Below, piece by piece: positions 8,790 to 16,208 of a stretch of DNA of 22,937 nt. Origin of the DNA: Bacillota bacterium. GTDB taxonomy: Bacteria > Bacillota > Clostridia > DSM-8532. The stretch spans positions 1-22,937 of the forward strand of contig JAEYPI010000105.1 in assembly GCA_023410885.1 (NCBI GenBank). The letters are read 5' to 3'. The stretch's first letter is position 1; each line of letters opens with the position of its first letter. Position numbers and translations under genes: made by a program. Under the pieces are notes generated by a model. The model worked only from the letters and a program-made list of their open reading frames with translations, searched no databases and was not told the origin of the DNA.

Positions 8790-8860
8790 CAATCAACCTG
8801 CACCCCTCTAAGGCGGAAGTTAATTTTGACTGTCCCTAAATAGGGATGTAGGTTGATTGC
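8790..8860 (+). other. 18-bp leader stem with competing inner hairpin before the DUF4091 gene
   Basis: The arm at 8790-8807 pairs with 8843-8860 over 18 positions, with two G-U pairs if transcribed. Inside, CCCTA (8835-8839) can pair instead with TAGGG (8842-8846), so the two structures exclude each other. No T-run follows, so this is not a terminator. It ends about 20 bases before the ribosome binding site and may control translation or message stability. Confidence 0.55.
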
Positions 8861-8891
8861 ATAAAAAGAAAGATTAATTCAGGAGGTCTGT

Positions 8892-10658
8892 ATGGATCTG
8901 AAAATAAGGTTGGCCCAGGAGAGCTTTAAATACTCATTCGGTTCGGTATCAACCTCGCCAAAGGTAAACCAGCCAACCTTTGATGAAAATTTTTCCCGCC
9001 ACAGCATGAAGCTGACGACGGGTAAGCGTGACAGAGCTGCTTTTCAGGTCATCCTGCAAGGATCGGAAGACCTTATGGTTTCAGTAGGTGACAGACCGGT
9101 TTTTTCCCCAAGGGCTGATTTAATGAATGTGCGAATAAGTGTAGAAATAGACAGCATGCCTGGCGCAGGGGTTGAGATGTTTCCCATAGGGCTTGTGGAG
9201 GATGATGATAGAATCCTGAAAGCCGACATTTTGTTGCAGGATGAGGTGGTTTTTGCTCCTAAGAGCAGGCTGCAATGCGTATGGGTGGAGGTCAAAATAC
9301 CGGAAAATACAAAGAGCGGAATTTACGGCGGTAAAGTGAATTTCTACACCCAGAGCATGTTTCAGAATGAATGCCTCCACAAGACCCTGTTATTCGAAAT
9401 AGATGTGCAGGACGTTCTGCTTCCAAGACCTCAAGCGTATAAATTCCATCTGGATTTGTGGCAGCACCTGTCAAACATTGCGAGAAAGCATGAGGTACGG
9501 CTTTGGAGTAATGAGCATTTTGAAATACTGGAGTACTATGTAAGAAGCTTGGCTGATCTCGGCCAAAAGGCCATTTCAATTGTGGCGTCGGAGATTCCAT
9601 GGTCGGGCCAGGGCTGTTTCAGGGTTAAAAATTATCCTTCCGATCTTTTTGAGTTTAATATGGTGAGAATTAGAAAGGGTCATTCCTACACCTATGACTT
9701 CTCAATTGTGGAGAAGTATATCAATTTGTGCTTTAAATATGGTATTGATAAAGAAATAGAAATTCACGGACTAATATGTATTTGGAAATACGAAGCCGAG
9801 GGCTATGGAAGGATTGTGGAAGACTATCCCGATGCTATAAGAATCCGGTATTTTGATGAAGCAGACGGCTGCTACAAGTATATGAGAAAACAGAGTGAAG
9901 TGTTGGAATACGTTAAGGCTCTCGAGAAGTATTTTATAAAGGAGGGTTGGATGGATAAGGTCAGGATTATCGCAGATGAACCTCACGATAAAAAGCTTTA
10001 CAACGACGTATTGGATATTTTTAAGGAAGCGGTGCCGTCCTTCTGTTATAAAGCAGCAATCAATCATGCCGATTTTATTGAGGAATCAAAAGACAAGCTT
10101 CATGATTTCGTCCCCTATCTTCCTGCCATTGCGCAGGAGTGGGAAAAACTCAATGGGCTTCGGGAAGATATCAAGGGACGTATTTTATGGTATGTCTGCT
10201 GTGAGCCCCTCTACCCGAACACGTTTATTTCCTCTCCTCTGCTTGAAAGCAGGTTGATTGGCAGTTTAACGGCCTTTATCCATTTTGACGGGTTTCTCAG
10301 ATGGAATTATACGGTATGGCCCGAGCATCCAAGAGGAAAAGTTTGCTATAATTATCCTCTTTGGCATGCCGGGGACACCCACTTCGTATATCCCTCCCAC
10401 AACGGACGCCCCCTGTTAACCCTTCGTTATAAGGCTCTGAAGCGGGGAATAGAGGATTTTGAACTAATTTCGCTTTTAAGAGAAAAAGTGCCCCATAGTG
10501 AACAGATCTTAGAAAAGGTATGGAGCTGCATTTTTAAAACAACTGATATTACACGGTTCTACGAGGCAGGAGCAACACCGGAAGCACTTTACAGCTTAAA
10601 TGATGAAGATTATGAAAAGGCTAAGGAAATCTTGCTCAATGCCTTATCAGACTATTAA
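8892..10658 (+). CDS. DUF4091/GH123-like cytoplasmic glycosidase
   Basis: A 588-residue protein with an N-terminal beta-rich region (about 1-175) and a C-terminal barrel region of the DUF4091 type, recognisable from IIADEPHDK (359-367) and the late motif ALKRGIEDFEL. GH123 N-acetyl-galactosaminidases use a consecutive Asp-Glu pair for substrate-assisted catalysis, and D362-E363 here are candidates for that pair. No signal peptide is seen, so it is expected to act in the cytoplasm on sugar imported by the upstream ABC system. The ATG has AGGAGG with good spacing. It lies 238 bases after the lipoprotein gene on the same strand without a terminator between. Enzyme activity is inferred: many DUF4091 members are uncharacterised and its substrate is unknown. 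Confidence 0.8.
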   Translation: MDLKIRLAQESFKYSFGSVSTSPKVNQPTFDENFSRHSMKLTTGKRDRAAFQVILQGSEDLMVSVGDRPVFSPRADLMNVRISVEIDSMPGAGVEMFPIGLVEDDDRILKADILLQDEVVFAPKSRLQCVWVEVKIPENTKSGIYGGKVNFYTQSMFQNECLHKTLLFEIDVQDVLLPRPQAYKFHLDLWQHLSNIARKHEVRLWSNEHFEILEYYVRSLADLGQKAISIVASEIPWSGQGCFRVKNYPSDLFEFNMVRIRKGHSYTYDFSIVEKYINLCFKYGIDKEIEIHGLICIWKYEAEGYGRIVEDYPDAIRIRYFDEADGCYKYMRKQSEVLEYVKALEKYFIKEGWMDKVRIIADEPHDKKLYNDVLDIFKEAVPSFCYKAAINHADFIEESKDKLHDFVPYLPAIAQEWEKLNGLREDIKGRILWYVCCEPLYPNTFISSPLLESRLIGSLTAFIHFDGFLRWNYTVWPEHPRGKVCYNYPLWHAGDTHFVYPSHNGRPLLTLRYKALKRGIEDFELISLLREKVPHSEQILEKVWSCIFKTTDITRFYEAGATPEALYSLNDEDYEKAKEILLNALSDY

Positions 10659-10675
10659 GCCCTCTTACTGTTTTG

Positions 10676-10789
10676 AGTACCCTTCCCTTTTTTAGAACTT
10701 ACCGCCTCTGCCACCATGGGAAGAGCCGCTCCTGCTGGTGTGGGTAGAACTACGGCTTCCGCCACTTCCACCGCTTCCGCTGCCCTCGT
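10676..10789 (-). pseudogene. Truncated 3' end of a TPM-domain-type gene (Gly/Ser-rich tail)
   Basis: Read leftward, this stretch encodes a tail containing GSGSGGSGGS and ending GSSHGGRGGKF before a TAA. Gly/Ser-rich tails ending in SHGG-(R/G)-GKF are characteristic of TPM-domain membrane proteins (YgcG/YdjH-like). Upstream in the same frame the pattern stops near 10790 and a stop codon is met close to 10826, so the domain itself is missing. It sits between the DUF4091 and AraC genes and marks a probable rearrangement junction. The assignment rests on the tail only. Confidence 0.5.
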
Positions 10790-10892
10790 AACAAAAAGCA
10801 AACATTGACCCACAAGGATATCAATGTTGATATACCACTTGAAAATAAATATATTTTTGTTAATTTAGTATTTATTGAACACTTTTACTCTA

Positions 10893-12134
10893 TCATTTGA
10901 GTGGCACTTTTTGAGTCTGTAGCGACCGGCGGAACTCCTTTGGTGTGTAACCTCGATAGCGCTTGAACATCTTTGAAAAATAATTCATATCCGGGATGCC
11001 GCAGTATTGGGCGATGGTCTGAATTTGGAGCACGGTGCTGCTCAGCAGCTTCGCTGCCTGCCTCATGCGCTTTCCGTTGACGTAGTCGGTCAGTGTTTTT
11101 CCCACCTCTTTTTTAAACAGGGCAGACAGGTATCCGGAAGAAATGTTCTGCATTGCAGCCAGTGCATGCAAAGTGAGATCTCCTGCCAGATTAGAGTCGA
11201 TACAAACCAGCGTTTTGCGAATGAGGAGAGAATAGTTGGCCATGGAGTGATTATTAACCAGCCGACAATAGGTGGATATCATCTCTGCCATCAGCTTGTA
11301 ACCGGCAGAAGTTGATCCCGTTAGCTCAATCTTCCGGGCAAATTCGGAAGAAACGCTGTCCAGATATAGCGGGTGAACAGAACCCTGCTCAGCCGCTTTT
11401 CGCATCAGCGTATTCATAATAATACAATAGTTTTTCATGTTGCGCAGCGGGTCTGCGACCCGAGGCTTTAAGGCAAGCTGGCTGAAGTTGGAGAGCATCA
11501 ATTCGGCCTTGTGCGTCATGCCAAGAGAAACTATCAGGAGCAATTCATTCTCATGGGCATAGCGCCGTTCCATGTCCTCCATGGTCAGCAATGTTTTTTT
11601 TAAAGGAAGCGGATCCTCATCCGGTGAAAAGGTACTCGGAAGAATATCATCTTCTGTCAGATCTACTACGGTGTATGCTTCGCTGCTGCCCCATAGCACC
11701 TCTGCAAAGGAATTCATAATGGAAAATAAAAAGCTTTCGTCGCTAAGAACGGGGATGATACCGTAATAGTTCTCCATTTCTTTGAATACCTGAGGGGGGA
11801 CTGAAAAACGCTCTGCCTCCTGCAGCATCTGTTGGTATGTCAGCTGTACTGACATATAAGGGCCAACCATCAAAACAGTAGGATTTTCTCCCGGTAGCAT
11901 CAGATACAAATATTTGCACAGATAGGTGTCCGTTAGCTTATAGATCGTATTCTGTGACGCCTGAAAAGGTAGTTCACAAAATATACGGCGATATTCTGCC
12001 TCGCGCCCCAGAAATTTACGAATTCCCAAATCCGGAGGATCCAAGGGAGGTTTTTCTTTTACAAGCTGTAAAAATTGCAGATTCATCTTTTGCATAATAC
12101 CCTGCATAAATCTTAGTTCTGCCTGATACCACAT
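10893..12134 (-). CDS. AraC-family transcriptional regulator
   Basis: A 413-residue protein. Its C-terminal domain (about 315-405) has the two helix-turn-helix motifs of the AraC family: NISSGYLSALFKKEVGKTL, then IAQYCGIPDMNYFSKMFKRY followed by RGYTPKEFR. The N-terminal 300 residues form a sensor region without a cupin signature that I recognise. There is no receiver domain, so it should respond to a small molecule directly. The ATG (12132-12134) has GGAGGA just upstream. It is divergent from the GPH symporter and GH2 genes, the usual arrangement for a local activator of beta-glycoside use. A consensus promoter lies upstream. It is closer in composition to the left-hand locus than the symporter gene is. 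Confidence 0.9.
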   Translation of the reverse strand: MWYQAELRFMQGIMQKMNLQFLQLVKEKPPLDPPDLGIRKFLGREAEYRRIFCELPFQASQNTIYKLTDTYLCKYLYLMLPGENPTVLMVGPYMSVQLTYQQMLQEAERFSVPPQVFKEMENYYGIIPVLSDESFLFSIMNSFAEVLWGSSEAYTVVDLTEDDILPSTFSPDEDPLPLKKTLLTMEDMERRYAHENELLLIVSLGMTHKAELMLSNFSQLALKPRVADPLRNMKNYCIIMNTLMRKAAEQGSVHPLYLDSVSSEFARKIELTGSTSAGYKLMAEMISTYCRLVNNHSMANYSLLIRKTLVCIDSNLAGDLTLHALAAMQNISSGYLSALFKKEVGKTLTDYVNGKRMRQAAKLLSSTVLQIQTIAQYCGIPDMNYFSKMFKRYRGYTPKEFRRSLQTQKVPLK

Positions 12135-12168
12135 AAGTATCCTCCAAATAGTAAAAATACTCCATTCT

Positions 12169-12197
12169 ATTATCGTATGCCTTTATAAGGCTATCAA
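12169..12197 (-). promoter_or_regulatory. Sigma-A promoter of the AraC regulator gene with a spacer dyad
   Basis: Read leftward, TTGATA (12192-12197) and GATAAT (12169-12174) are separated by exactly 17 bases. The spacer contains GCCTT-TAT-AAGGC (12179-12191), a small dyad that could be an operator for autoregulation. Confidence 0.65.
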
Positions 12198-12234
12198 TAG
12201 GTTAGCTTAAAAAAATACTAAAACTTATTAAAAT

Positions 12235-12240
12235 TATACT
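12235..12240 (+). promoter_or_regulatory. Possible -10 box of the GPH symporter/GH2 operon
   Basis: TATACT lies about 95 bases before the symporter ATG. No recognisable -35 sits at the right distance, as is common at promoters that depend on an AraC-type activator. Supported only by this match and by the divergent regulator gene. Confidence 0.3.
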
Positions 12241-12280
12241 CACTGTTGTGATTCCTCTTTGATAAAATTGAATAATAAGG

Positions 12281-12305
12281 CCAAAGGGAGCGGTTGCCCC
12301 TTTGG
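12281..12305 (+). promoter_or_regulatory. Inverted repeat in the symporter leader
   Basis: CCAAAGGG (12281-12288) and CCCTTTGG (12298-12305) form a perfect 8-bp dyad with a 9-base loop, 30 bases before the symporter ATG. It has no T-run. It could be an operator or a leader hairpin close to the ribosome binding site. Confidence 0.5.
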
Positions 12306-12335
12306 ACATAATGCACAAAAATAGGGGGAGATTCA

Positions 12336-13754
12336 ATGAAAAAGGAAGTCGGATTGGACGCAAAAGGCCATCGTAAGTTTGGTATGCGTGACAGTCTTGC
12401 CTACGCTGCCGGTGACTTTGGCTGCAACATGAGCTTTGCCCTGAAGGGCACTATGGCAATATTCTGGACCCAGTTTATGCAGATGGATTCTATCCTGTAT
12501 GCTGCACTATTGATCGTGGTACAGGTTTGGGACGCCATCAACGACCCGCTCATTGGCTCTATCGCCGACGCCGACAAGCGCCAGTATAAGCGTAACAAGT
12601 TCCTGACCTACATCTTTGTGGGCTCCATCGGACTCATTGTGGGCGGTGCCCTGTGCTTCATTCCCTGGAGGAGCGCACCCGCTATGGCCAAGATCATCAT
12701 CTTCATCTGCGGCTATGTGCTATGGGACGCTTTCTACACCATCGCTAATGTTCCATACGGTTCTCTGCTATCCATCATCTCCAATGATCCCGCTGACCGC
12801 GCTTCTTTGTCAGCCTGGCGCTCCGTGGGTTCCCTGGTTGGTAACATGCTTCCTATGGTCATCATCCCCTTCCTGATCTATGATTCCAATAACAACATCG
12901 TCGGTGAGCGTGTCTTTATGGTGGCCTTGTTCATGGGTGTGTTGGGTTTCATCGCCTTCCAGTTCATGATCCGTAACACTGAGATCCGCGTGAAGGAACA
13001 TGTCAAGTGCAGTGAAGACCAGCCCAAGTTCAATATTTTCAAGGCCATGGGCAACTTCCTGAGTAACCGTCCCGCTGTGGGCGCTACGGTTGCGGCCATG
13101 GGTATGTTCCTGGGCATGCAGGGTGCTGTTACCGCCGTTCAGGTTCTGTTCCAGTCCTATTTTGCTAACGCCAGGATCTCCGGTGTAGTTCAGTTGTTCG
13201 CACTGATCCCGATCATCTTATTTACGCCTTTGGCTCGTAAGATGGTGGTCAAGTACGGTAAAAAGGAGATATCTGTTGTGGGCGCCATTTGCAGCATGGT
13301 GGCCTGTGTGGCAATGTTGATTCTTCCCATTACCCCTGATATGCCAGGTCTCATTATCTACATTCTCTGCCAACTGGCCAACAGTCTGGGTGTAGGAATC
13401 TACTCCACGGTCTCCTGGGCCCTTATGGGCGATGCCATCGACTATAACGAGTGGAGGCATGGTGTCCGCGAGGAGGGTGTTACATATTCTCTGCACTCCT
13501 TTTTCCGTAAGCTGGCGCAGGGCATTGGCCCCGCTCTGGCTCTGGTCATCATGGTCGCTTTGGGATATGTAGAGGCCAATGAAGGTAATCAGACCTTTGA
13601 AGTAGCTGTCAGAATGCGCTACCTGGTAGCCGGTCTGTATACCGTGAGCGCTGCCCTTCAGTTCATCGGACTGGGTCTGATCTACAATCTGGACAAAAAG
13701 AGACTAACCAAGATGAACACTGAACTGGATGCTAAGCGCGTACAGTCGGCTTGA
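12336..13754 (+). CDS. GPH-family glycoside:cation symporter (MelB-like)
   Basis: A 472-residue, 12-helix transporter of the glycoside-pentoside-hexuronide family. WDAINDPLIG carries D66 and D70, which match the cation-site aspartates D55 and D59 of E. coli MelB. The late signature MGDAIDYNEW followed by HGVREEG is also typical of GPH carriers. The N-terminal helix begins AAGDFGCNMSF. The ATG is preceded by AGGGGGA. It would import a beta-galactoside or glucuronide with Na+ or H+ for the GH2 enzyme encoded 87 bases downstream. Codons end in C far more than in the upstream ABC locus, which points to a different origin. The exact sugar is not readable. Confidence 0.92.
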   Translation: MKKEVGLDAKGHRKFGMRDSLAYAAGDFGCNMSFALKGTMAIFWTQFMQMDSILYAALLIVVQVWDAINDPLIGSIADADKRQYKRNKFLTYIFVGSIGLIVGGALCFIPWRSAPAMAKIIIFICGYVLWDAFYTIANVPYGSLLSIISNDPADRASLSAWRSVGSLVGNMLPMVIIPFLIYDSNNNIVGERVFMVALFMGVLGFIAFQFMIRNTEIRVKEHVKCSEDQPKFNIFKAMGNFLSNRPAVGATVAAMGMFLGMQGAVTAVQVLFQSYFANARISGVVQLFALIPIILFTPLARKMVVKYGKKEISVVGAICSMVACVAMLILPITPDMPGLIIYILCQLANSLGVGIYSTVSWALMGDAIDYNEWRHGVREEGVTYSLHSFFRKLAQGIGPALALVIMVALGYVEANEGNQTFEVAVRMRYLVAGLYTVSAALQFIGLGLIYNLDKKRLTKMNTELDAKRVQSA

Positions 13755-13775
13755 TTTTTACTTAATCATAAAGAA

Positions 13776-13815
13776 AAAGGTGGTGGACAGGTAAAGGTTA
13801 TCTGCCGCCACCTTT
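13776..13815 (+). other. Intercistronic hairpin between symporter and GH2 genes
   Basis: The arm at 13776-13790 (AAAGGTGGTGGACAG) pairs with 13802-13815 (CTGCCGCCACCTTT) over 14 positions, with one bulged A and one G-U pair. Only ATAAAATT follows rather than a T-run, so it is a poor terminator. It may stabilise the symporter message or set the expression ratio of the two genes. Confidence 0.6.
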
Positions 13816-13841
13816 ATAAAATTAAACAAGGAGGCACTTTC

Positions 13842-16073
13842 TTGAGATCTGTATTTAATTTCAATGCCAAGTGGGCTTTTACCAAGCAAGCTACTGAAGT
13901 TCCTGAAAGGCTGCCCATGAACTGGGAGTGGGTCAACCTACCCCACAGCTGGAACGCTATTGATGGCCAGGATGGCGGCAATGATTACTACCGCGGTGCC
14001 TGTTACTATGCAAAAGCTCTGGATAAGATGGATCTACCTCAGACTGACCGCTACTATCTTGAGCTGCAAGGCGCCAATTCCTCTGCTGATGTGTATCTGA
14101 ACGGAATTCATTTGGCTCATCATGACGGTGGCTACTCCACATGGCGTGTGGATATCACTGAGACCCTGACCCGTGACAACCTGTTTGTCATAGCCGTTAA
14201 CAATGCTGCTAATGACAAAGTCTATCCCCAGGTTGCCGATTTTACCTTCTATGGTGGACTATACCGTGATGTGGATATCATCTGCGTCAACGAATCCCAC
14301 TTTGATTTGGATTACTTTGGTGGCCCCGGCCTGAAGATCACCCCCGAGGTGTGCGGCAAAGATGCCAAGGTAGAAATTGAGACCTGGATTAAGAGCTTTA
14401 AAGCAGCGCAGAAGCTGCGCTATACCCTATCTGATAGCTCCGGCCGCGAGTTCGCCAGGGTGGAGACCCGCGACACGAAGGTGGTACTGGATATAGCTGA
14501 CGTACATCTGTGGCATGGCCGCAAAGACCCTTATCTGTACACCGCCAAGATCGAGCTGCTGGAAAACGATGAAGTCATTGACTGTGTTTCCTCTCGTTTC
14601 GGCTGCCGTACCTTTAAAATCGATCCCGAAAACGGCTTCATTCTTAATGGCGAGGAGTACCCCCTCCGTGGCGTGTCCCGTCACCAAGACCGTTGGGGCT
14701 TTGGTAACGCCCTGTTGCCCGAGCACCACAAAGAGGATATGGATCTGATCTGCGAGGTGGGCTGCACCACGATCCGTCTGGCCCACTATCAGCACGACCA
14801 GTACTTCTATGATCTGTGTGATGAGCGTGGCATGGTTGTCTGGGCCGAAATACCTTACATCTCCCAGCACATGCCCACCGCCCGTGAGAATACCATCAAC
14901 CAGATGAAAGAGCTGATCGTCCAGAATTACAATCACCCCTCCATCATGGTGTGGGGTCTGTCTAATGAGGTCAGTATGAAGGGTGACACGGATCCAGACC
15001 TCATCGAGAACCACCATATCTTGAATGATCTGTGCCATGAGATGGATAAGACCCGTCTTACCACCATGGCTGTAGTCTCCCCCTGTCCCATCGACAGCCC
15101 CTACGTCCGTATCCCCGACATCGTCTCGTACAACCACTATTTCGGATGGTACGGTGGTGACACCTCCATGAACGGCCCCTGGTTTGACAACTTCCATGCC
15201 AAGTATCCCAACATTCCCATAGGTTGCTCCGAATACGGCTGTGAGGCGCTGAACTGGCATACCTCCAACCCTACGCAGGGAGACTATACTGAGGAGTATC
15301 AGGCATTTTATCACGAGGAGTTGATCCATCAGCTGTTCACCCGCAAGTTTGTTTGGGCGACCCATGTGTGGAACATGTTTGACTTCGGCGCCGATGCACG
15401 GAGTGAGGGAGGTGAGAATGGCCAAAATCACAAAGGGTTGGTCACTTTCGACCGCAAATACAAGAAGGATTCCTTCTACGCCTACAAGGCCTGGCTGTCC
15501 GACGAGCCCTTCGTCCACCTATGCGGTAAGCGCTACATCAACCGCGTCGAGGACATGACAAAGGTCACCGTTTACTCCAACCAGGCTGTAGTAGAGCTGT
15601 TTGCCAACGGTGTTTCCCTGGGGAAGAAGGAGGCTGAGCGCTTCTTCTATTTCGAGGTACCCAACGTGGGAGAGACCACGCTTGTGGCTGTTGCCGGTGA
15701 GTTGAAGGACGAGGGTAAGATCAACAAAGTGGAGGTCTTCGATGAGTCCTACCGTCTGAAGGAAAAGAACGCTATTTTGAACTGGTTTGATATTACCATG
15801 CCCGAGGGATATTTCTCCCTGAACGATAAGATCGGCGATATCTTAAAGACCATGAAGGGCAAGCTGTTGTTCATGGGGATGTTTGCCAAGATGCTGCCAA
15901 AGAAGGGCGACAAGGTTGCAGGCGGTTTTGAAATGAACGATGCCATGATGAGCATGCTAGGCGGCTTCACTGTTCTGCGTCTAAGCGGCATGATCGGGAC
16001 TATGGGTGTCAAGCTGACAAAGGAAGATTTGCTGGATTTGAACACCAAACTTAACAAGATCAAAAAAAGGTGA
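13842..16073 (+). CDS. Glycoside hydrolase family 2 beta-glycosidase (beta-galactosidase-like)
   Basis: A 743-residue cytoplasmic enzyme with the GH2 order: N-terminal sugar-binding jelly roll (about 1-150, with GANSSADVYLNG), immunoglobulin-like domain (about 165-260) and TIM barrel (about 262-555). The acid/base is E376 in WGLSNEVS and the nucleophile is probably E464 in GCSEYGCE. WAEIP (334-338) and HVWNMFDFGADAR fit beta-galactosidase-like members. The start is TTG at 13842 with AAGGAGG at 13828-13834. It would hydrolyse the glycoside imported by the upstream symporter. The last 100 or so residues form a Met-rich tail not explained by GH2 domains. The gene is G+C-rich: the 60 bases from 14821 contain 34 G or C. 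Galactoside and glucuronide specificity cannot be separated by eye. Confidence 0.92.
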   Translation: MRSVFNFNAKWAFTKQATEVPERLPMNWEWVNLPHSWNAIDGQDGGNDYYRGACYYAKALDKMDLPQTDRYYLELQGANSSADVYLNGIHLAHHDGGYSTWRVDITETLTRDNLFVIAVNNAANDKVYPQVADFTFYGGLYRDVDIICVNESHFDLDYFGGPGLKITPEVCGKDAKVEIETWIKSFKAAQKLRYTLSDSSGREFARVETRDTKVVLDIADVHLWHGRKDPYLYTAKIELLENDEVIDCVSSRFGCRTFKIDPENGFILNGEEYPLRGVSRHQDRWGFGNALLPEHHKEDMDLICEVGCTTIRLAHYQHDQYFYDLCDERGMVVWAEIPYISQHMPTARENTINQMKELIVQNYNHPSIMVWGLSNEVSMKGDTDPDLIENHHILNDLCHEMDKTRLTTMAVVSPCPIDSPYVRIPDIVSYNHYFGWYGGDTSMNGPWFDNFHAKYPNIPIGCSEYGCEALNWHTSNPTQGDYTEEYQAFYHEELIHQLFTRKFVWATHVWNMFDFGADARSEGGENGQNHKGLVTFDRKYKKDSFYAYKAWLSDEPFVHLCGKRYINRVEDMTKVTVYSNQAVVELFANGVSLGKKEAERFFYFEVPNVGETTLVAVAGELKDEGKINKVEVFDESYRLKEKNAILNWFDITMPEGYFSLNDKIGDILKTMKGKLLFMGMFAKMLPKKGDKVAGGFEMNDAMMSMLGGFTVLRLSGMIGTMGVKLTKEDLLDLNTKLNKIKKR

Positions 16074-16133
16074 TTTTGCACGAAAGCTTGCATAGAAGTT
16101 GCTATCCAGGACAGTATTATGTAAAAAAGATGG

Positions 16134-16178
16134 GTAAAAAACAGGGCTGAAAAAGTGTTTTTTTCAGCCCTGTTTTTT
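16134..16178. terminator. Bidirectional terminator between the GH2 and MFS genes
   Basis: AAAAAACAGGGCTGAAAAA (16136-16154) pairs with the T-rich arm whose core is CAGCCCTG (16165-16172), ending TTTTTT (16173-16178). An A-run on one side and a T-run on the other let it serve both convergent genes. Confidence 0.9.
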
Positions 16179-16208
16179 AGGTCATTTTGTTGGAATTCTA
16201 AATACTTT

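Noticed and set aside
12281..12305. Catabolite-responsive (cre) site before the symporter gene
   Set aside because: The dyad does not fit the cre consensus with its central CG and flanking TG/CA.
14427..15518. Open frame of 363 codons on the minus strand
   Set aside because: It lies wholly antisense to the GH2 gene, has no recognisable domain and is explained by the high G+C third positions of GH2.
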